Source: Acanthopleura granulata
Taxonomy: Eukaryota; Mollusca; Polyplacophora; Chitonida; Chitonidae
Length of the DNA: 64,000 nucleotides
Direction of reading: 5' to 3'
NCBI GenBank assembly: GCA_016165875.1
Contig: JABBOT010000014.1
Coordinates: forward strand, 10,821,871-10,885,870
How positions within the stretch are numbered: the stretch's first letter is position 1; the number at the start of each line of letters is the position of its first letter. Below the pieces are notes generated by a model that saw only the letters and a list, made by a program, of their open reading frames with translations, searched no databases and was not told the origin of the DNA. Shown piece by piece: positions 25,121 through 37,074 of this stretch. The translations under genes and the position numbers were made by a program.

Positions 25121-28100
25121 CTGGTAATAAACAAGCAGCACATATACGTGTAATAAAATACTTATTAGTAAATTTAACTGACAGGAAGCACACTGTTTTG
25201 AAGCGAAAATCAAGTCAGACATTAGATTTGAATTAATTCTCAAAAAACATCCACAGATTTCGTGTTCATTTTTACACGATTATCATTCGGCGTGACGAGT
25301 TACTGGTATCGCAGTTTTGTCTGCCTGTCCGTCATCCACCTGTACGAATCCGTGTGCGGGCCCCAAGCCCGGTTGTTTTGCATAAGCAGGTATAATTTTT
25401 TTTCGATGCACATTGGTCAATTTCCGCAGTAGCCATGGTAACCATATGCATATTTTCTCTACATCTACTGTATATAAGTAAAAATATTTGTTTGGGCGTA
25501 TATTCAGTTCACCTGAATTTGTTGTTATTGTTGTTATATAGTTTGGATTAGGTCATTCCCATTGCCCTTGTGGGAAATTCAGGTTAATATGTTCAACCTT
25601 TCAACCATTTTCTTCTCTTTTTTCTTTTTGTTACACCTACATGGAGATTTTTTGTCCAACATGAGCAGTTTACACGATGACGTACATTCTGAAACAAAAA
25701 TTTCGAGAAGTTTGCAAAGTTGTCTCCCCTTCCCCATATTTAACTCAGGCTGCATTGTTGTGGAACGTGACGAAGTAAAGTACAGGCCAAGAACTGGTTA
25801 TGTTATGAGTGATATTTATTTATTTGATTGATTAATATGAATTACAGGCGGTAATTTTTAGCATTATCATTGATATTGTCCGACTATAAATGTTAGACTG
25901 GTGGATTCAGATTGATAACAGGATAGGTTGGTGATCAGTTATACCATTGAGCTCTTCACTCTGTTTGTATCTCACTTCGCGTCAGGCAAAATACATGCGT
26001 GCCACCAAGTCAGTCATGAGTGAGTTATGTGCGGGATCATCTCACGAGATCAGTAACATTCAACCCTATACCCCTGTGAACGAGAATTCCATTGTAATGT
26101 GCACCGTTTGGCAAGTTAACAGCGCAACTTACTGGAAGGATTAATTATCAAGGCCCAAAAAAAAAAAAAAAGAAAAAAAAAAAAGGAAAAAGAATAAGAA
26201 AGAAAGAAAGAAAAATCACAGATTCTGATTCTTAACAGCTTAAATTTTGTCATGAACACTTCTCTGTGAAACATCTGAGCATCTGCATACTTGAAGAAGG
26301 GCTTCTCGCTGGCCCCGAGGTTCAACCCGCTAGGTCGCTCAGGCCATTACGCCGTTGACCAAGGAGCTCGTGAGTTCAAATCTTGCTGTCGTTGTCTCGA
26401 TTGCGTCTTTAAGTCAGATAGGTTTTTTTTCCCATTTCTTGCTAAAATCATGTGTCTCTTCCCATTAATTCATTCATCTCCACACAGAGTAAAACCAGAC
26501 CGCCGACAATAGTGATAGTTAACAAATTATCATTCATAACCGGTAAAATCCGGGCTCTTGTCAATTTACCTGAGCTAGGGTTTTATTTCAGCTATTCTCC
26601 TAAATGCTTCAACAATAGCAACTTACAGCCCCCCAACACCCCAGCATCATGGCTTTAATATACAGAAATAGGTAAATAAAATTCTATGCTTTTAATTGCA
26701 ATTTATCAGACTTCACTGGAGTAGACTTACTTAAAATGCTGTGTGATCAATATATTTAATAAGCAGTCTTCAGGGCGCTGTTACACAATCAGTTGGAAAA
26801 GTCAGCCATTAATGTTGTATTCTTGTGTAAACCGGGATCCTGCTGACACCCCCGGTATCTAGTCCGTTTGCACTGTTCATATTATTTTTGAATAAATGTG
26901 ATGACAACACAGCATTTTGAGTAATTCTGGACCAGTGACGTCTACTAAATTGCAATTAACATCACTGATTTTTTTTTACCTATTTCTGTTTAAGCTATAG
27001 TGATAGAAAGCGTCTAAGTTGCTACTTTTTCTGGACTTAGAACAGTTAGAATGACACGCTAACTGAGATAAACTGTCAAGAAGCCGGCTTTCAACGGCAA
27101 GATGTGACCATTAGCCAAGGGTCACGCTGTCGCGGCTACACTGGTTTTGCTCTCTTCGCTCTAGTCTTAATTCATTAAAATCTCGTTACAATATACTGAG
27201 GTAGCCCTGCATCAGATAAATGAAATTATTTCACCATGAACTAAGCGTAATACAACACAAATGCCTATAAATATGACCTGAGAGAACGAGCCGAGGCCGA
27301 GTGGTTAAAGTGCTTGTCTTTCTATCGACGGGACACAGGAGGTGTGGGTTCGAATCTAGTCTTGGACAGAGAATTTGTAGATTTCTACGCTCGCACTCGT
27401 CAGGGGAGCCGTGGTCGCCGACGGCCTTGGGTCCGATTACGTAGTCTGACATTTCTTGAAGGTCCCATGTGGGAAAGTTCGTCAGGATGGCAATAAACAC
27501 TTATTACTTGTGTAAATGAAAAGTGTAGTGCGTTACAAAACCGGTCATTAATTCATTAACATCTGAAGTTAGCGTGTGATAGTTTGGACACTGAATGGAA
27601 TGACTTCTTTATTAAGTAGTTCGATTTTCCAGGACCAAGTCTCATAAAAATATGTGCTCCCATAAAAAAATGACCATCTCGTTTTAAATGAATGGAATTA
27701 AACAAATAAATAAATAGTACTTTTCAAAAATCTCACCTGAATATATGCATTTTGCTGAGAAAATTCCCGCGATAATGTCTCCCCAGATCTGCCATTCTCT
27801 CTCCGTAATACAACACCTGTCGTTAGAACCTAAAGAACCCAAAGGAAAACAACCGTTGTTAAATTCATATATATTAATTGTCTAATCAGCGGAATTACTT
27901 ACACAGGTTTACATATGTTCTGTACAATTTTAGCCGTGTACATCACGGCAAATGGTGTCAAATAGTAAGACAGAAAATTTAAAACTTCCATTAGAAATTT
28001 TATCTCTCAAATCGGTTGGTATACGAATGTCGGTTTGTACGCGCAGATTCATGACGATTGTCATTGGTGCTAAATCAGCTATCATCACTGATAAATCTGT

Positions 28101-31100
28101 AGTTTTCAAGCATAAATCTGTCGTCATGACGGGTAAATCTCCACTCATCAAGAGTACGTTTGGCATAATCGCCAATATTCACGGAAAATAAGTTGTCAAA
28201 TTAAAGTTGCTTTCATTACGGATACGTTTGTCATCATTACGGTTAATCTGCCATCACCACGGATACATCTGCCGTCATTACGGATAAATCTGTCATCATG
28301 ACGAGTAAATCTCCCTCATTCACATAGACGTTGTCATCACGGATAAATGTCAACATGATGGCTAAATCTGCCCTCAACACGAATAAATTTGATGTGATCG
28401 CCAACATTCACGGTAGAAATCTGTAGTTAACAGGGATAAATTTTCCGTCAACTCGAGTAAATCTGCTGTTGAGATGAAAAATATGTTGTTACGACGGATA
28501 AATCTTACATTTCATCTCTGCAATCATCACAGATACATTTTCTACTATACCACACTTGTTGTCATCACGAATCAATCTGCAGTGTTCACAAATACGTCGG
28601 CTGTCATCACGGATGAATCTGGTATCATGACGCGTATATCGGGTATCATGACGGGTAATTCTGGCATCGTGACAAATAATTTTGCTTTATCATGGCAAGT
28701 AAATGTGGTATCATGAGGGATAAATCTGGTAACATGAGGGGTTAATCTGGCATCATGACGGATAAATCTGGAATTATGATAAAGCATGACGGATAAATCC
28801 GGCATCGTGACAGGTAAATCCTTTAAATCATTTACGGATAAGTCAGCGGCCGTCATGTATAATTCCGACTATCATGAAGAATGTACCTGCCATCATCATG
28901 GACAAATTAGTAATCACGGACACCAAAATCTGCCGTAGATTAAATCGGCTGTCATCAAGCACAAGTCTGTTGCATTGAGGATTAAATCTACTGTAATCAG
29001 AGACAAACCTGTCGTATTCACGGATAATCCGGACTTGTATCCGCGACCTTCTCGTTGCAGTGGACAGGCATTTGGCTAATTGTGGGTTGTCTAAGGCCTC
29101 GCTCTCGTAGTGAACGACCTGTCTATCAGCAGTATGATAACGGGTTCCGATATTTCCAGCAATCTTGGCTGCGGCATTAAGTAAGAAGTTGCCTGGCACG
29201 ATACGTTAGTATAACACCATTTGTATATCCCAGTCATAAAGCTATAAGTATACACCATTGTATTGGTGAAGTGATCTTGAAATTGGCATAAAAAGTTGTT
29301 ACTTACATTCACGGGAGACAAACCATCCTGTCAAGGCGAGCCACGTGTTTTTATCTGGGCAACACTCCTTACTGTCTAGCTTCTTACTTTCTGAAGAAGT
29401 GAAAATAAAATAACGAATCGTGTTAACAAATGGTTAAACGGGTCAAAGTTCGAACACGCAACAAGTCGTGTTAACAAATGATTAATCAAACAGGTCAAAG
29501 GTTAAATAATGGACAACTCATGTTAATAAATATTTAAAGTGAAAGACCGCTCATGACTGAGGCACTGTTTATTAAAAAGATTACAAAATTCTCTTTTGAA
29601 TACAGAAACCTGTTTGAATTTTTATTAATTCGTTGCTGAGTTACCTTCGTTCGAAGTGTGCGGTACTCAGCTGCCGACTGGGGACCTGAGGGCTCCCATG
29701 CTTTTAAGCTTGTGAGAGACTGACCAATAAGAGAGCTAGGAGCTATCAGCTGTATAAGATGTGACGTAATTCTTCTATGTTGAATGTAAGTGTAACATGT
29801 AATAACATAGGGACAGGACTCTCTCTTTATATTATACGTCTTGATTACAACTAGTACAGGCGTGAACAACACTGCAAATTATTTCCAGACTTTTGTGTTC
29901 TGACGAGAGTAAGTTTCTTGATCATTTCATGTTATAAATTTACAGAGATACTTAAGTTTCAACCACGGCTCTAACATCATACTGCAGGTTACTACTACAG
30001 GTCCTACAACCACTATGCTAACCACACATACTAGGTTACAAGAGTGTTCCGCTCTCGGAACAATTACGTCACAGACCAGACACAATGGCTGCGCTTCATT
30101 CCAGTCGACGGAGGAAGGTCAAATGTCAGTTTCCACTGTCTTACTGGTTGTTACACAAAATACTTTACCGAAATAAACATAATATTGTCCAACCTTTTTA
30201 GCAAAGTTAACTTAAAACATGCCCTGTCTTTCACTTTAAATAGGTCAACGTTCAAGTAGTCCAGAACTCATGTTCACAAAAATGGATAAAAAGGTCAAAG
30301 TTCAAATAATCAACAAGTCGAGTTGGTTAAGCAATGGTTAAGCAAGTCAAAGTTCGAATATAGAATAACTCATGTTAAAAACTCTTAATTAAACAGGTCT
30401 AAGTTCAGATAACCATCAACTCATGTCAGCAAATGGTTAATTAAACAAGCCAAAGGGCAAATGATAAACAGCTCATTTTATCACTTGGACACTAGATACC
30501 AGTGTGCGGATTATACCGTGACGCGGACATGGAAATTTTTACGCCGTAAAAAGGGAGAAACTATATAAAAATGAAGAAACACCAGGCCATTAAAAATGTA
30601 ACTGTGAGGCTGTTAAGAGGCAAATGTCTAACCCATGGTTTTGTATACATGCGTTTGTGTATCCCTCGGTGTGATGTGTGCCATAAGATGTCTACAACTT
30701 GTTCTCAGTTTGGTACACATTTAACGTGTCTACATGTGTAAATGAATGTGTATATAATTTACACATTAATTTACGTCTGTAAATTTGTTACATTTAACGT
30801 GTACCTGTGCTATACATCTTGTGTATATTTCTCATACACAATTATTTTTAGACAGAAAAGGCTTCGTTGTATAAAAGCCCGGGGTAAAAAGTTTCACTTA
30901 AAATAGTTGCGCTGAAATAGCTTCATGCCAAGTTTAAAACATTTCAAACCAATATGTACCATCGAGTTTTCCAGATCTGGTTTTAGGACATCAATGGGAA
31001 AATCTCCACCCAAAGACAAATTCACAGAAGCGAATTTCACTAATGTATGTATTTAGTATCACAAATTTTGAAAACATATGATTAACTTGAACGAAAAATT

Positions 31101-31915
31101 AAATAGAAAAAGAAACGGTAATTGGTTTTTACTGATTTAAAAAGACATTAAGTGTGTTGTCCATCGCGTCTATTGCGAAAAACATTATCTGGTTTCAGAT
31201 CGCCTTTTACATCACTGACTGAAAATGCAGTAGGCAACAGATACTGCAAAAGCCAGCGTTCTATACATTGCCAAAGTCAGCGTCCAACACATTGCCACAA
31301 TCAGCGTCCAATACATTGCAATTTGCATCACTGCATTATTCGTATCTAATTCTACTTAATCCAATGGGCTAAGCTGTGTGTAACTAACAGCTTTTGAAGC
31401 AATTACATGAACAGTTACGCCAAATGAGTTAAAACCATGACTGGGGTAAACTGACATGACGCCAGATTTCATTTGCAAATTATCACACTGTCGTTGTTGC
31501 CCTGGTTTCACTGTCTACCTTTTGTATTCACTCTAGGTGGGCTGAATAAATTACTGACTAAGCCACACAAGCATTTCTTTACATATGGAGATTAAAGGCT
31601 ATTCAATGTCACTTTTCGTGGGCTCTCTCCATATATAAGAGCTCAGTGGAGTTTTCATGAGTATTTGTTTGATTTATTTTACAGTGAATAAAGTTTATGT
31701 CAGGTGTAGAGCAATGAGTTTCCATGGTAACAATCTCTCCCCTCCCCTGCCCAAAAACCAAAGGAAGTTTTGATTCAGACTTGTGTTGAAAAATGAATAA
31801 ATCAGACTAAAATAAGAATTCAAACTTCTTCCTTACCGTCTCCGCTCACGAGGAATGTTGATCCAAAAATAAGAAGCAGTAGGATTGCCCAAAACGATCC
31901 ACGACCGATTTCCAT
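25005..31915 (-). CDS. Secreted Cys-rich peptide precursor, possible amidated neuropeptide (4 exons, 123 aa)
   Basis: Exons in transcript order are 31837-31915, 29307-29390, 27737-27829 and 25005-25120. All three introns are phase 1 and all have GT-AG ends (donors gtaagg, gtaagt, gtgaga). The model encodes a 26-residue signal-peptide exon; a 28-residue exon with ECCP...; a 31-residue exon with RCCI...; and a terminal exon rich in Glu, Asp, Lys and Gly that ends KQKR-FGGMDFWH-GK-stop. The two middle exons each give CC-x5-W-x(11 or 14)-C, so they look like a duplicated six-cysteine module. Convertase cleavage after KR, removal of Lys and amidation at Gly is the usual route for peptide hormones. 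Alternatively, a Cys-rich domain followed by an acidic C-terminal extension also fits molluscan antimicrobial precursors. I do not recognise the family. The exon chain is inferred from phase and splice signals, without transcript evidence. Confidence 0.6.
27286..27515 (+). mobile_element. SINE with tRNA-Ser-like head, unit 2
   Basis: Homologue of 16066-16295; it ends only ~60 bp before the right breakpoint of the duplication. Confidence 0.62.
27737..27829 (-). CDS. Exon 3 of the peptide precursor: second CC-W-C module
   Basis: The acceptor is cctttgggttctttag; a second AG 15-20 nt further in would break the frame. The donor is ATTCAG|GTGAGA. The exon is 93 nt, phase 1 at both ends. It encodes SNDRCC, five residues, Trp, fourteen residues, Cys, then IYS. 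The spacing CC-x5-W repeats that of exon 2 exactly, which supports both exons being real. It lies only ~160 bp outside the right edge of the segmental duplication, so it exists once. Confidence 0.6.
28020..29050. repeat. Degenerate ~18-bp minisatellite in intron 2 of the peptide-precursor gene
   Basis: Dozens of variants of 'atcacggataaatctgtc' and 'atcatgacgggtaaatct'. Because 18 is a multiple of three, short pseudo-repetitive frames appear on both strands; none has start or splice context. Confidence 0.75.
29307..29390 (-). CDS. Exon 2 of the peptide precursor: first CC-W-C module
   Basis: The acceptor is tttcacttcttcag and the donor a perfect gtaagt. The exon is 84 nt, phase 1 at both ends, so it can be skipped or duplicated without a frame change. 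It encodes SKKLDSKECCPDKNTW and eleven further residues ending SRE. The split codon T|GT to the next exon supplies the third cysteine. If intron 2 were retained, the frame would end two codons later. Confidence 0.6.
29405..30485. repeat. ~50-bp minisatellite in intron 1, split by the piggyBac-like element
   Basis: The monomer resembles 'actcatgttaacaaatggtt' + 'aaacaggtcaaagttc' with spacings of 48-52 bp. Monomers lie at 29405-29537 and resume at 30236-30485. Confidence 0.72.
29534..30239. mobile_element. piggyBac-like non-autonomous element (~0.7 kb) inserted in a minisatellite
   Basis: The ends are TTAA at 29534-29537 and at 30236-30239. Inside them are matching terminal inverted repeats: AGTGAAAGAC on the left and GTCTTTCACT on the right; the perfect match including the flank is about 17 bp. 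The element interrupts a ~50-bp tandem array whose monomer reads 'aaatggTTAAacgggtcaaa', so the TTAA is a native target duplicated on insertion. TTAA duplication is diagnostic of piggyBac-type transposases. The interior has no recognisable transposase. Confidence 0.7.
31235..31325. repeat. ~27-bp tandem repeat (3 copies)
   Basis: Variants of 'tcagcgtccaacacattgcc' in direct succession. Confidence 0.7.
31837..31915 (-). CDS. Exon 1 of the peptide precursor: signal peptide
   Basis: This exon encodes 26 residues: a short basic n-region (MEIGRGS), a hydrophobic core (FWAILLLLIFGSTFLV) and a small-residue cleavage region (SG before Asp-Glu). The start sits in gccATGG, the strongest eukaryotic context. 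The exon ends in phase 1 at a gtaagg donor, the usual phase for signal-peptide exons. A TATA box lies about 120 bp upstream. Confidence 0.68.
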
Positions 31916-32030
31916 GGCTAGGTCAGTCTTCTCTTCCAATGACTTCGAAAAAAACGCACTTAAGCAGTTGCCTGTACTGTCGTGCCTATTGGCTTGGGCG
32001 GGTGCACTATAAGCTTCTATGGGGAGGTCA

Positions 32031-32046
32031 TCTAATATATATAAAC
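32031..32046 (-). promoter_or_regulatory. TATA box of the peptide-precursor gene
   Basis: On the minus strand this reads GTTTATATATATTAGA, a good TATA element. It is ~120 bp before the ATG at 31915, which places a start site near 32005 and a 5' leader of about 90 nt without an upstream in-frame problem. The spacing supports 31915 as a genuine first coding exon. Confidence 0.5.
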
Positions 32047-32099
32047 ATTCCAAGAGTTAAATCATGTTTTGCATTGATGGCGAGAAACAAAGATTTCGC

Positions 32100-32855
32100 G
32101 GGCAGACGGTATTATGGCTGAGTTAGTCAAAGAACAGACAGTCTACAGATTCCCGAGAGTGGGGCGGTGCGGAGTACGGGGATGGGGTGGGTAGTCTGTA
32201 GCCATCTGGACGGTTAGCAATGTCTTCATAAGCTTTACGAACAAAGGTATAAAAGTCCGCGATAAAATTTATTGACCGCTATTATTGAAAACTGATACAT
32301 CGATATCAATTAACGTATCAACTGAATGCTGTTTTGGTAACGCGAGCCGTCAACCCTGGTGGTTCGTTCGAATATTCCTCCCCTAAATCTAAGTCAAGCC
32401 GTGGAATTCTACAAACAGGATCTCGGCCGTATAGCTCAAGAAAAAAAATATTCCCTCACCCTCTGATTATTACGTGTGGTGAGCATGACAGGAATGTGAA
32501 CTCAAACGTCGTTGTAAATTTACCCGCCTTTACTTGATCCCTCTGTGGAAAAACTTTATTACAGTGACAATGATTCAAATACGTATTTAAGAAACAAGAA
32601 AAAATTAAAATTCATAGAAGAATTTTGAAAAGGAGTATGTCTGCAACACGTTTTTGCAGTTGATAATATTTAGGCCTATTTATTCATTTATTTTTTTGAT
32701 TGGTGCTTTACGCTGTACATTGTAAATGTTTCTTTTGTCCGTTTAGCCACGACATAAGTTCAAAACTGGCTGATCAGAACTTTCAAATGTAGCTGCCCAC
32801 CAAGGTTTGGACCCATTTTTTCTCCTTCCTTTTTCCCTTTTTCCTCCAGTCTGTG
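32100..32855. other. Upstream flank of the peptide-precursor gene
   Basis: Non-repetitive, with a G-rich run at 32158-32192 on the plus strand (gggg-type runs) and a short SINE tail remnant at 32690-32720. It may hold promoter-proximal elements, but none is identifiable. Confidence 0.35.
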
Positions 32856-32859
32856 ACTA

Positions 32860-33120
32860 GTTTCTAGCAAACAACTCTCGGCTTCAGTTCATTACAACTC
32901 AAAAAGCTGAATCCAGCTTCCAGCGAACAACTTTCGGATTCACTTCCACGCAACTCGATACGCTCAGTGCAGCTTCCACCTCACCAGTTTTAGATTCACT
33001 GCGTTACAACCTTACATGCACAGCAAAGCTGCACTGAAGAACTTTCGGATTCACTTCCATACAACTCCACATTTACGCTCAGAGCAGCTTTCTGGACAAC
33101 TTTCGGATTCAATTCGGATA
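32860..33120. repeat. Degenerate ~60-bp tandem repeat
   Basis: Recurring 'aacaactttcggattcactt' and 'cagcttccagc' blocks, about four diverged copies. Confidence 0.55.
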
Positions 33121-33252
33121 TGTGTATAGCTAAAAGTATTAGTTTTACCCATAATACATTTTGGTGACGAGGGTCTTTGAATTTTGTAAAGTGTAAAATT
33201 GTCAACACATTAATGTGAATGTTTTACCTCTTCCGCCAGTGCCAAACTGTTA

Positions 33253-33327
33253 TATGTAACAACAAAGTTGTATGTAACGACAAAGTTATGTGTAACAACA
33301 AAGTCATTTGTAACAACAAAGTTATGC
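33253..33327. repeat. 18-bp tandem repeat (4 copies)
   Basis: Variants of 'tgtaacaacaaagttatg'. Confidence 0.8.
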
Positions 33328-34157
33328 AAGAAACATTCCAGTTTAAAAGAGTCGGAAAACCAGTGACTGGGGACACCAAGCACTCTATAGGTAAATGCCT
33401 TACGTTTTTCACTTTGTTCAGCCCTGAAAGCCGATCTTGGCGTCTTAAATATCGGACTGACCTATTATACATTCCGATCGATTTCGTAGTTTTGTATACA
33501 GGTGTGTTACGTAATCCATACGCCACGTGCACTGACAGAGTCAAGTAGGTTACTTTGTCCTGTACCACTGAAGTTACACAAGTTACACAAGTGTCAAAGT
33601 TGTGTAGATACAATATAATCTAAGCAGAACACTATATATGGTATATGACACTGATCTATTGGTTTTATTTTAGTTTTGTATGTAGGGCCATAACCAATGC
33701 ATATAGAAGCGGTATATAGATCGGTGTATATGTATACATGAGCCGAGATGTCGGAATGCCGACTATTACTCTCTATCTATTCGTCGGTCCGTCGGTAAAA
33801 CTTTTGACATCATTCCTTTCCCCAATCAACATCTTTAATGACAATAATGCCGCGTATTTATACATATCGGCCTACCTATAATACGAGAGTGCGAGACGAG
33901 GTCGACTTTTTACACCCTCCAAAAAATCCGTTACTTGAAGAACGCTAGATGGCCTTTCCATTAATCTAACGGATTAATTCTTTCCCGGTAAAATTAATAA
34001 TTTTGATCATGATAACGTATGAATTAGTAATCAGAAACGGATTATCCCCTCAGATCACCAGAAAGGCTTTTCGTTATCCCTACAATAATGGATTTAACGG
34101 AAGATTTATTCGGGGCAGAATGCTCGTAAGCTATTAATAATTTTGCTCATGTTTTGA

Positions 34158-34475
34158 TTTATTTGTTTATTTGACTGGTGTTTTACTCAAGTATATTTCA
34201 CTTATACGACGGCTGCCACCATTACGGTGGGAGGTAACCGGACAGGGCCCTGGAGAAACAGGCTGCTGGCAAATCTTCCCACGCACGAACTGAGAGGAAG
34301 CAAGCCTGGGCTGAGCTTGCTCATGTTTTGATTTATTTATTTATTTCATTGGTGTTTTTCGCTGTGCTCAAGAATATTTCACTTATACGACGGCTGTCAA
34401 CATTATGGTGAGAGGTAACGGGTCAGCGCCCGGGAGAAAACCACCCGTAGGTTGCTGGCGGAGCTTCTCACGTAC
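34158..34475 (-). mobile_element. Two adjacent minus-strand SINE fragments
   Basis: Two copies of 'tttatttgattggtgttt...ctcaagaatatttcacttatacgacggctg' start at 34158 and 34332. Both are truncated before the head and are separated by a repeated 'gctcatgttttgatttattt', so the second probably arose by local duplication or repeated insertion. Confidence 0.75.
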
Positions 34476-35207
34476 ATGATTTGTGTTAACGCTTTATATG
34501 ATATTAATTAAACATCGCATATGACCTGTAAGATTTTAAAACAAACCTTTCTATACACACGTAAGGAATCACAGACTTGGAACGTCGACAGCAACGACTT
34601 TAGCAATTTTTGATTTGGATGTGGATTTCTACGTGTATAATGTACAGGACAATTGAAAACTGAACAAACCTACGTAATGGTTAAGTCGGGCAGCGGGCCT
34701 AGCTCGTTTTCGCATAGGTATTGACCAAAAATGACTAAGTCACTCATTTTGTGGGACGAGCTCGTTTTATAATCACATTATATTCAACTGTCATATTTAA
34801 CTCGAAAAGAATACACACGTATCTGCATTCTCCTTGTTTTGATTTCCATCAGATAATGTCCCAAAACTCTGAGGCACTTTACAGGCCTAAACACTGTCAC
34901 AGGTCTAAGGCTAAATGTAGAAAGGTACTTTAGCCTCTTGAAGCTCTTCACAATATACACCTGATCTTACATTTGAGAATTTGTTATTTGTTATCTTTAA
35001 ACTAAACATACCTGAGATTTTATTTACCTTAGTAATGTGTAATGAATTATTGTCAAACATCTGTATTTTACCGTTTCTCTGCACTTTTCACTCGCTCAAG
35101 CATTTCCACGTGTGGCTTTAATCTATTTCAGTATGCTGCCAATATTTTTTTCAAGTGGCAATATTTCGGGGCAATTTACGACGTCCTCGAGGTGGTCTCT
35201 GTCCTCT

Positions 35208-35223
35208 GGCGCCCCCTGGTGTC
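35208..35223 (-). promoter_or_regulatory. CTCF-like motif
   Basis: On the minus strand this reads GACACCAGGGGGCGCC, matching the known CTCF core CCAC(C/T)AGGGGGCGC closely. It shares 14 identical bases with 47655-47668, in the same orientation. Confidence 0.4.
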
Positions 35224-35259
35224 GCAATATGGCATCATAAAAAAGAGGCTCTAAATCAC

Positions 35260-37070
35260 CAGACACAATTGTTTGTCTCTCACTCGACCTGCGAGTCCGT
35301 CTCCGCCCTTGTGAAGTCCGACACGCAAATGGGTCGTAAAATAGTGCGCAGTAACTCAATAGCTTGACAACTTGACACATTTTACGGTGTGTTTTGATAA
35401 ACGCCCGGCATAAATCTGTCGTCTGGTCGTTAAAATGTCCTCATTCTGATATTTAATTAAGCAAAATTAAAGGCGTCCTGCCCTCTGTAGTTGAGACATC
35501 ATGAACCTATTAAAGTTGTCTGCGTCACGGTAACAAGTTCGTACCTCGCTGATCACTAAAGCCCATACACCGATCAGTTTGGTGTAAACTAAAATAAGTG
35601 TAACGCTGAATACTGCACTCCTGTTTCGTGATATTATTCATGTATCCTTGACGACGACAGCACAGAGCACCGAAATATAGAATATCACGAAACATTACTT
35701 CAGCATTCTCAGTTACACTCATTTTATTCTGATCACTATATTGTACGACGATTGCCGTGCAACTGAAATTTTGATTCAGTTAAAGATGAATATTCAGTTC
35801 TTCATTTAATAAATAAGCGAGCATTTATTGACACCTTATTTGTGTGTGGACAATACTTTATTGATGTTTTTGTTGATGTCTCAAGAATGTCACGCCTATT
35901 ACCCCCCCCCCCCCACCAGAAATAACCCGGAATAAACCGATCTGTTCCTTCAAGAGAAAGAAAATCATTTTGTCCGCCTCGCCAGCATAGGTTTTCCTGT
36001 GTGTGACATATACTCGAAGGGGAGAGTTACTGTATCTGCTAAATGTCACTGACATATATCCATTGTATAAGAGGCAAATTAAGGCCATAAGATAATAAAA
36101 TTTTACATTTGGTAAACTTGACCAAAATGATATCACCCTTCATTCCGAGCAATCCTCAAAATCCTCTATTAAGATCAAGACAACTCTCTGAATCAGTCAA
36201 AATGACTGACTTCGTCAGGGGCAAAATTTTGGGTCATTTATACGACCCCCAGCTGGCATGCACTAGACTATTGTGTCGAAATGATTAAATTTCATAGCAG
36301 TGGATTTAAACTGCATTGAAAATTTTGCATCTGCCTTTATAAACTGCTGTCAAATATTACATATTAGGTCTACACCTGAAAAGATAAATTGCACGCCCAG
36401 CAGTGTAAGAGAGATTAGGACAAAATAAGAACCTCTCCCTGTCTCCAGCTTCCAAATTTAAAAGGCTAAAAAAAATACTATGAGAATTTTTGTTGTTGAA
36501 AGTTTATACTTCGCTCAATGCGAAGACATATACGAAAACATAATAAATAGGAACCTTTCCCAGAAAATAAAGTATTTCGGATCAAAGCTGTGTAGTCTAT
36601 TGTCCATTCCTGCCTGTGTGATGACGATTTGTAGATAATCTGACAACGCATAATTTTCCGGAGTATATCACAAGAGAACAATGTACCGTGTGGCTTGAGA
36701 CCGATTCGCCAAAGCGTGTGTTGTGGTATCCCATTACATGCTGGGTCACTCCCAGGCTCTATATCACTCATGATTCAGGCAAGAAAGTCTTGATCAAAGA
36801 GGTCTTAAGTTCCCACTTTAACTTCAGGGTGATGGTCGGCTGCAACTGCACCCCTACTTAAGGACAATGGTCAAGGACTTCATGTATAATTTCCTCCCGT
36901 AATATTATTGAGAACGTCGAAATACGTAACTAATTATATGCAACGTGCCTAGAGATATTTATGCACAAATTTACCTGAAAATATCTCGACAGCTGACGCA
37001 AACGACGCTCATATTGGTGACGGGGATCGCACATTAAGTGCGCAAAGCTGTATGATTGTGAAGGCTGAGA
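35260..37070. other. No feature identified
   Basis: Non-repetitive AT-rich sequence with a run of 13 C at about 35902. A 97-residue open frame on the minus strand (36771-36478) has no splice or start support. Confidence 0.4.
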
Positions 37071-37074
37071 CATG

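Larger units (their letters stand above)
16356..27576. repeat. Segmental tandem duplication, unit 2 (~11.2 kb)
   Basis: This is the downstream copy of unit 1. Sequence shared with the end of unit 1 stops after 'agcgtg' (16355 / 27576). Unit 1 then runs into VNTR sequence and unit 2 into unique sequence carrying exon 3 of the peptide-precursor gene. Intron sequences differ by roughly 3 percent (about 13 differences in the 383-bp intron 1 of the toroid gene), while coding exons differ by under 1 percent. Confidence 0.93.

Noticed and set aside
28843..29173. Possible alternative exon of the peptide gene (acceptor gccgcag, frame starting KIAGNIGTRYH)
   Set aside because: It is in phase with exon 2 but runs into the 18-bp minisatellite without a donor. 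The 27737-27829 exon restores the third cysteine and repeats the CC-x5-W module, so it is the better partner.
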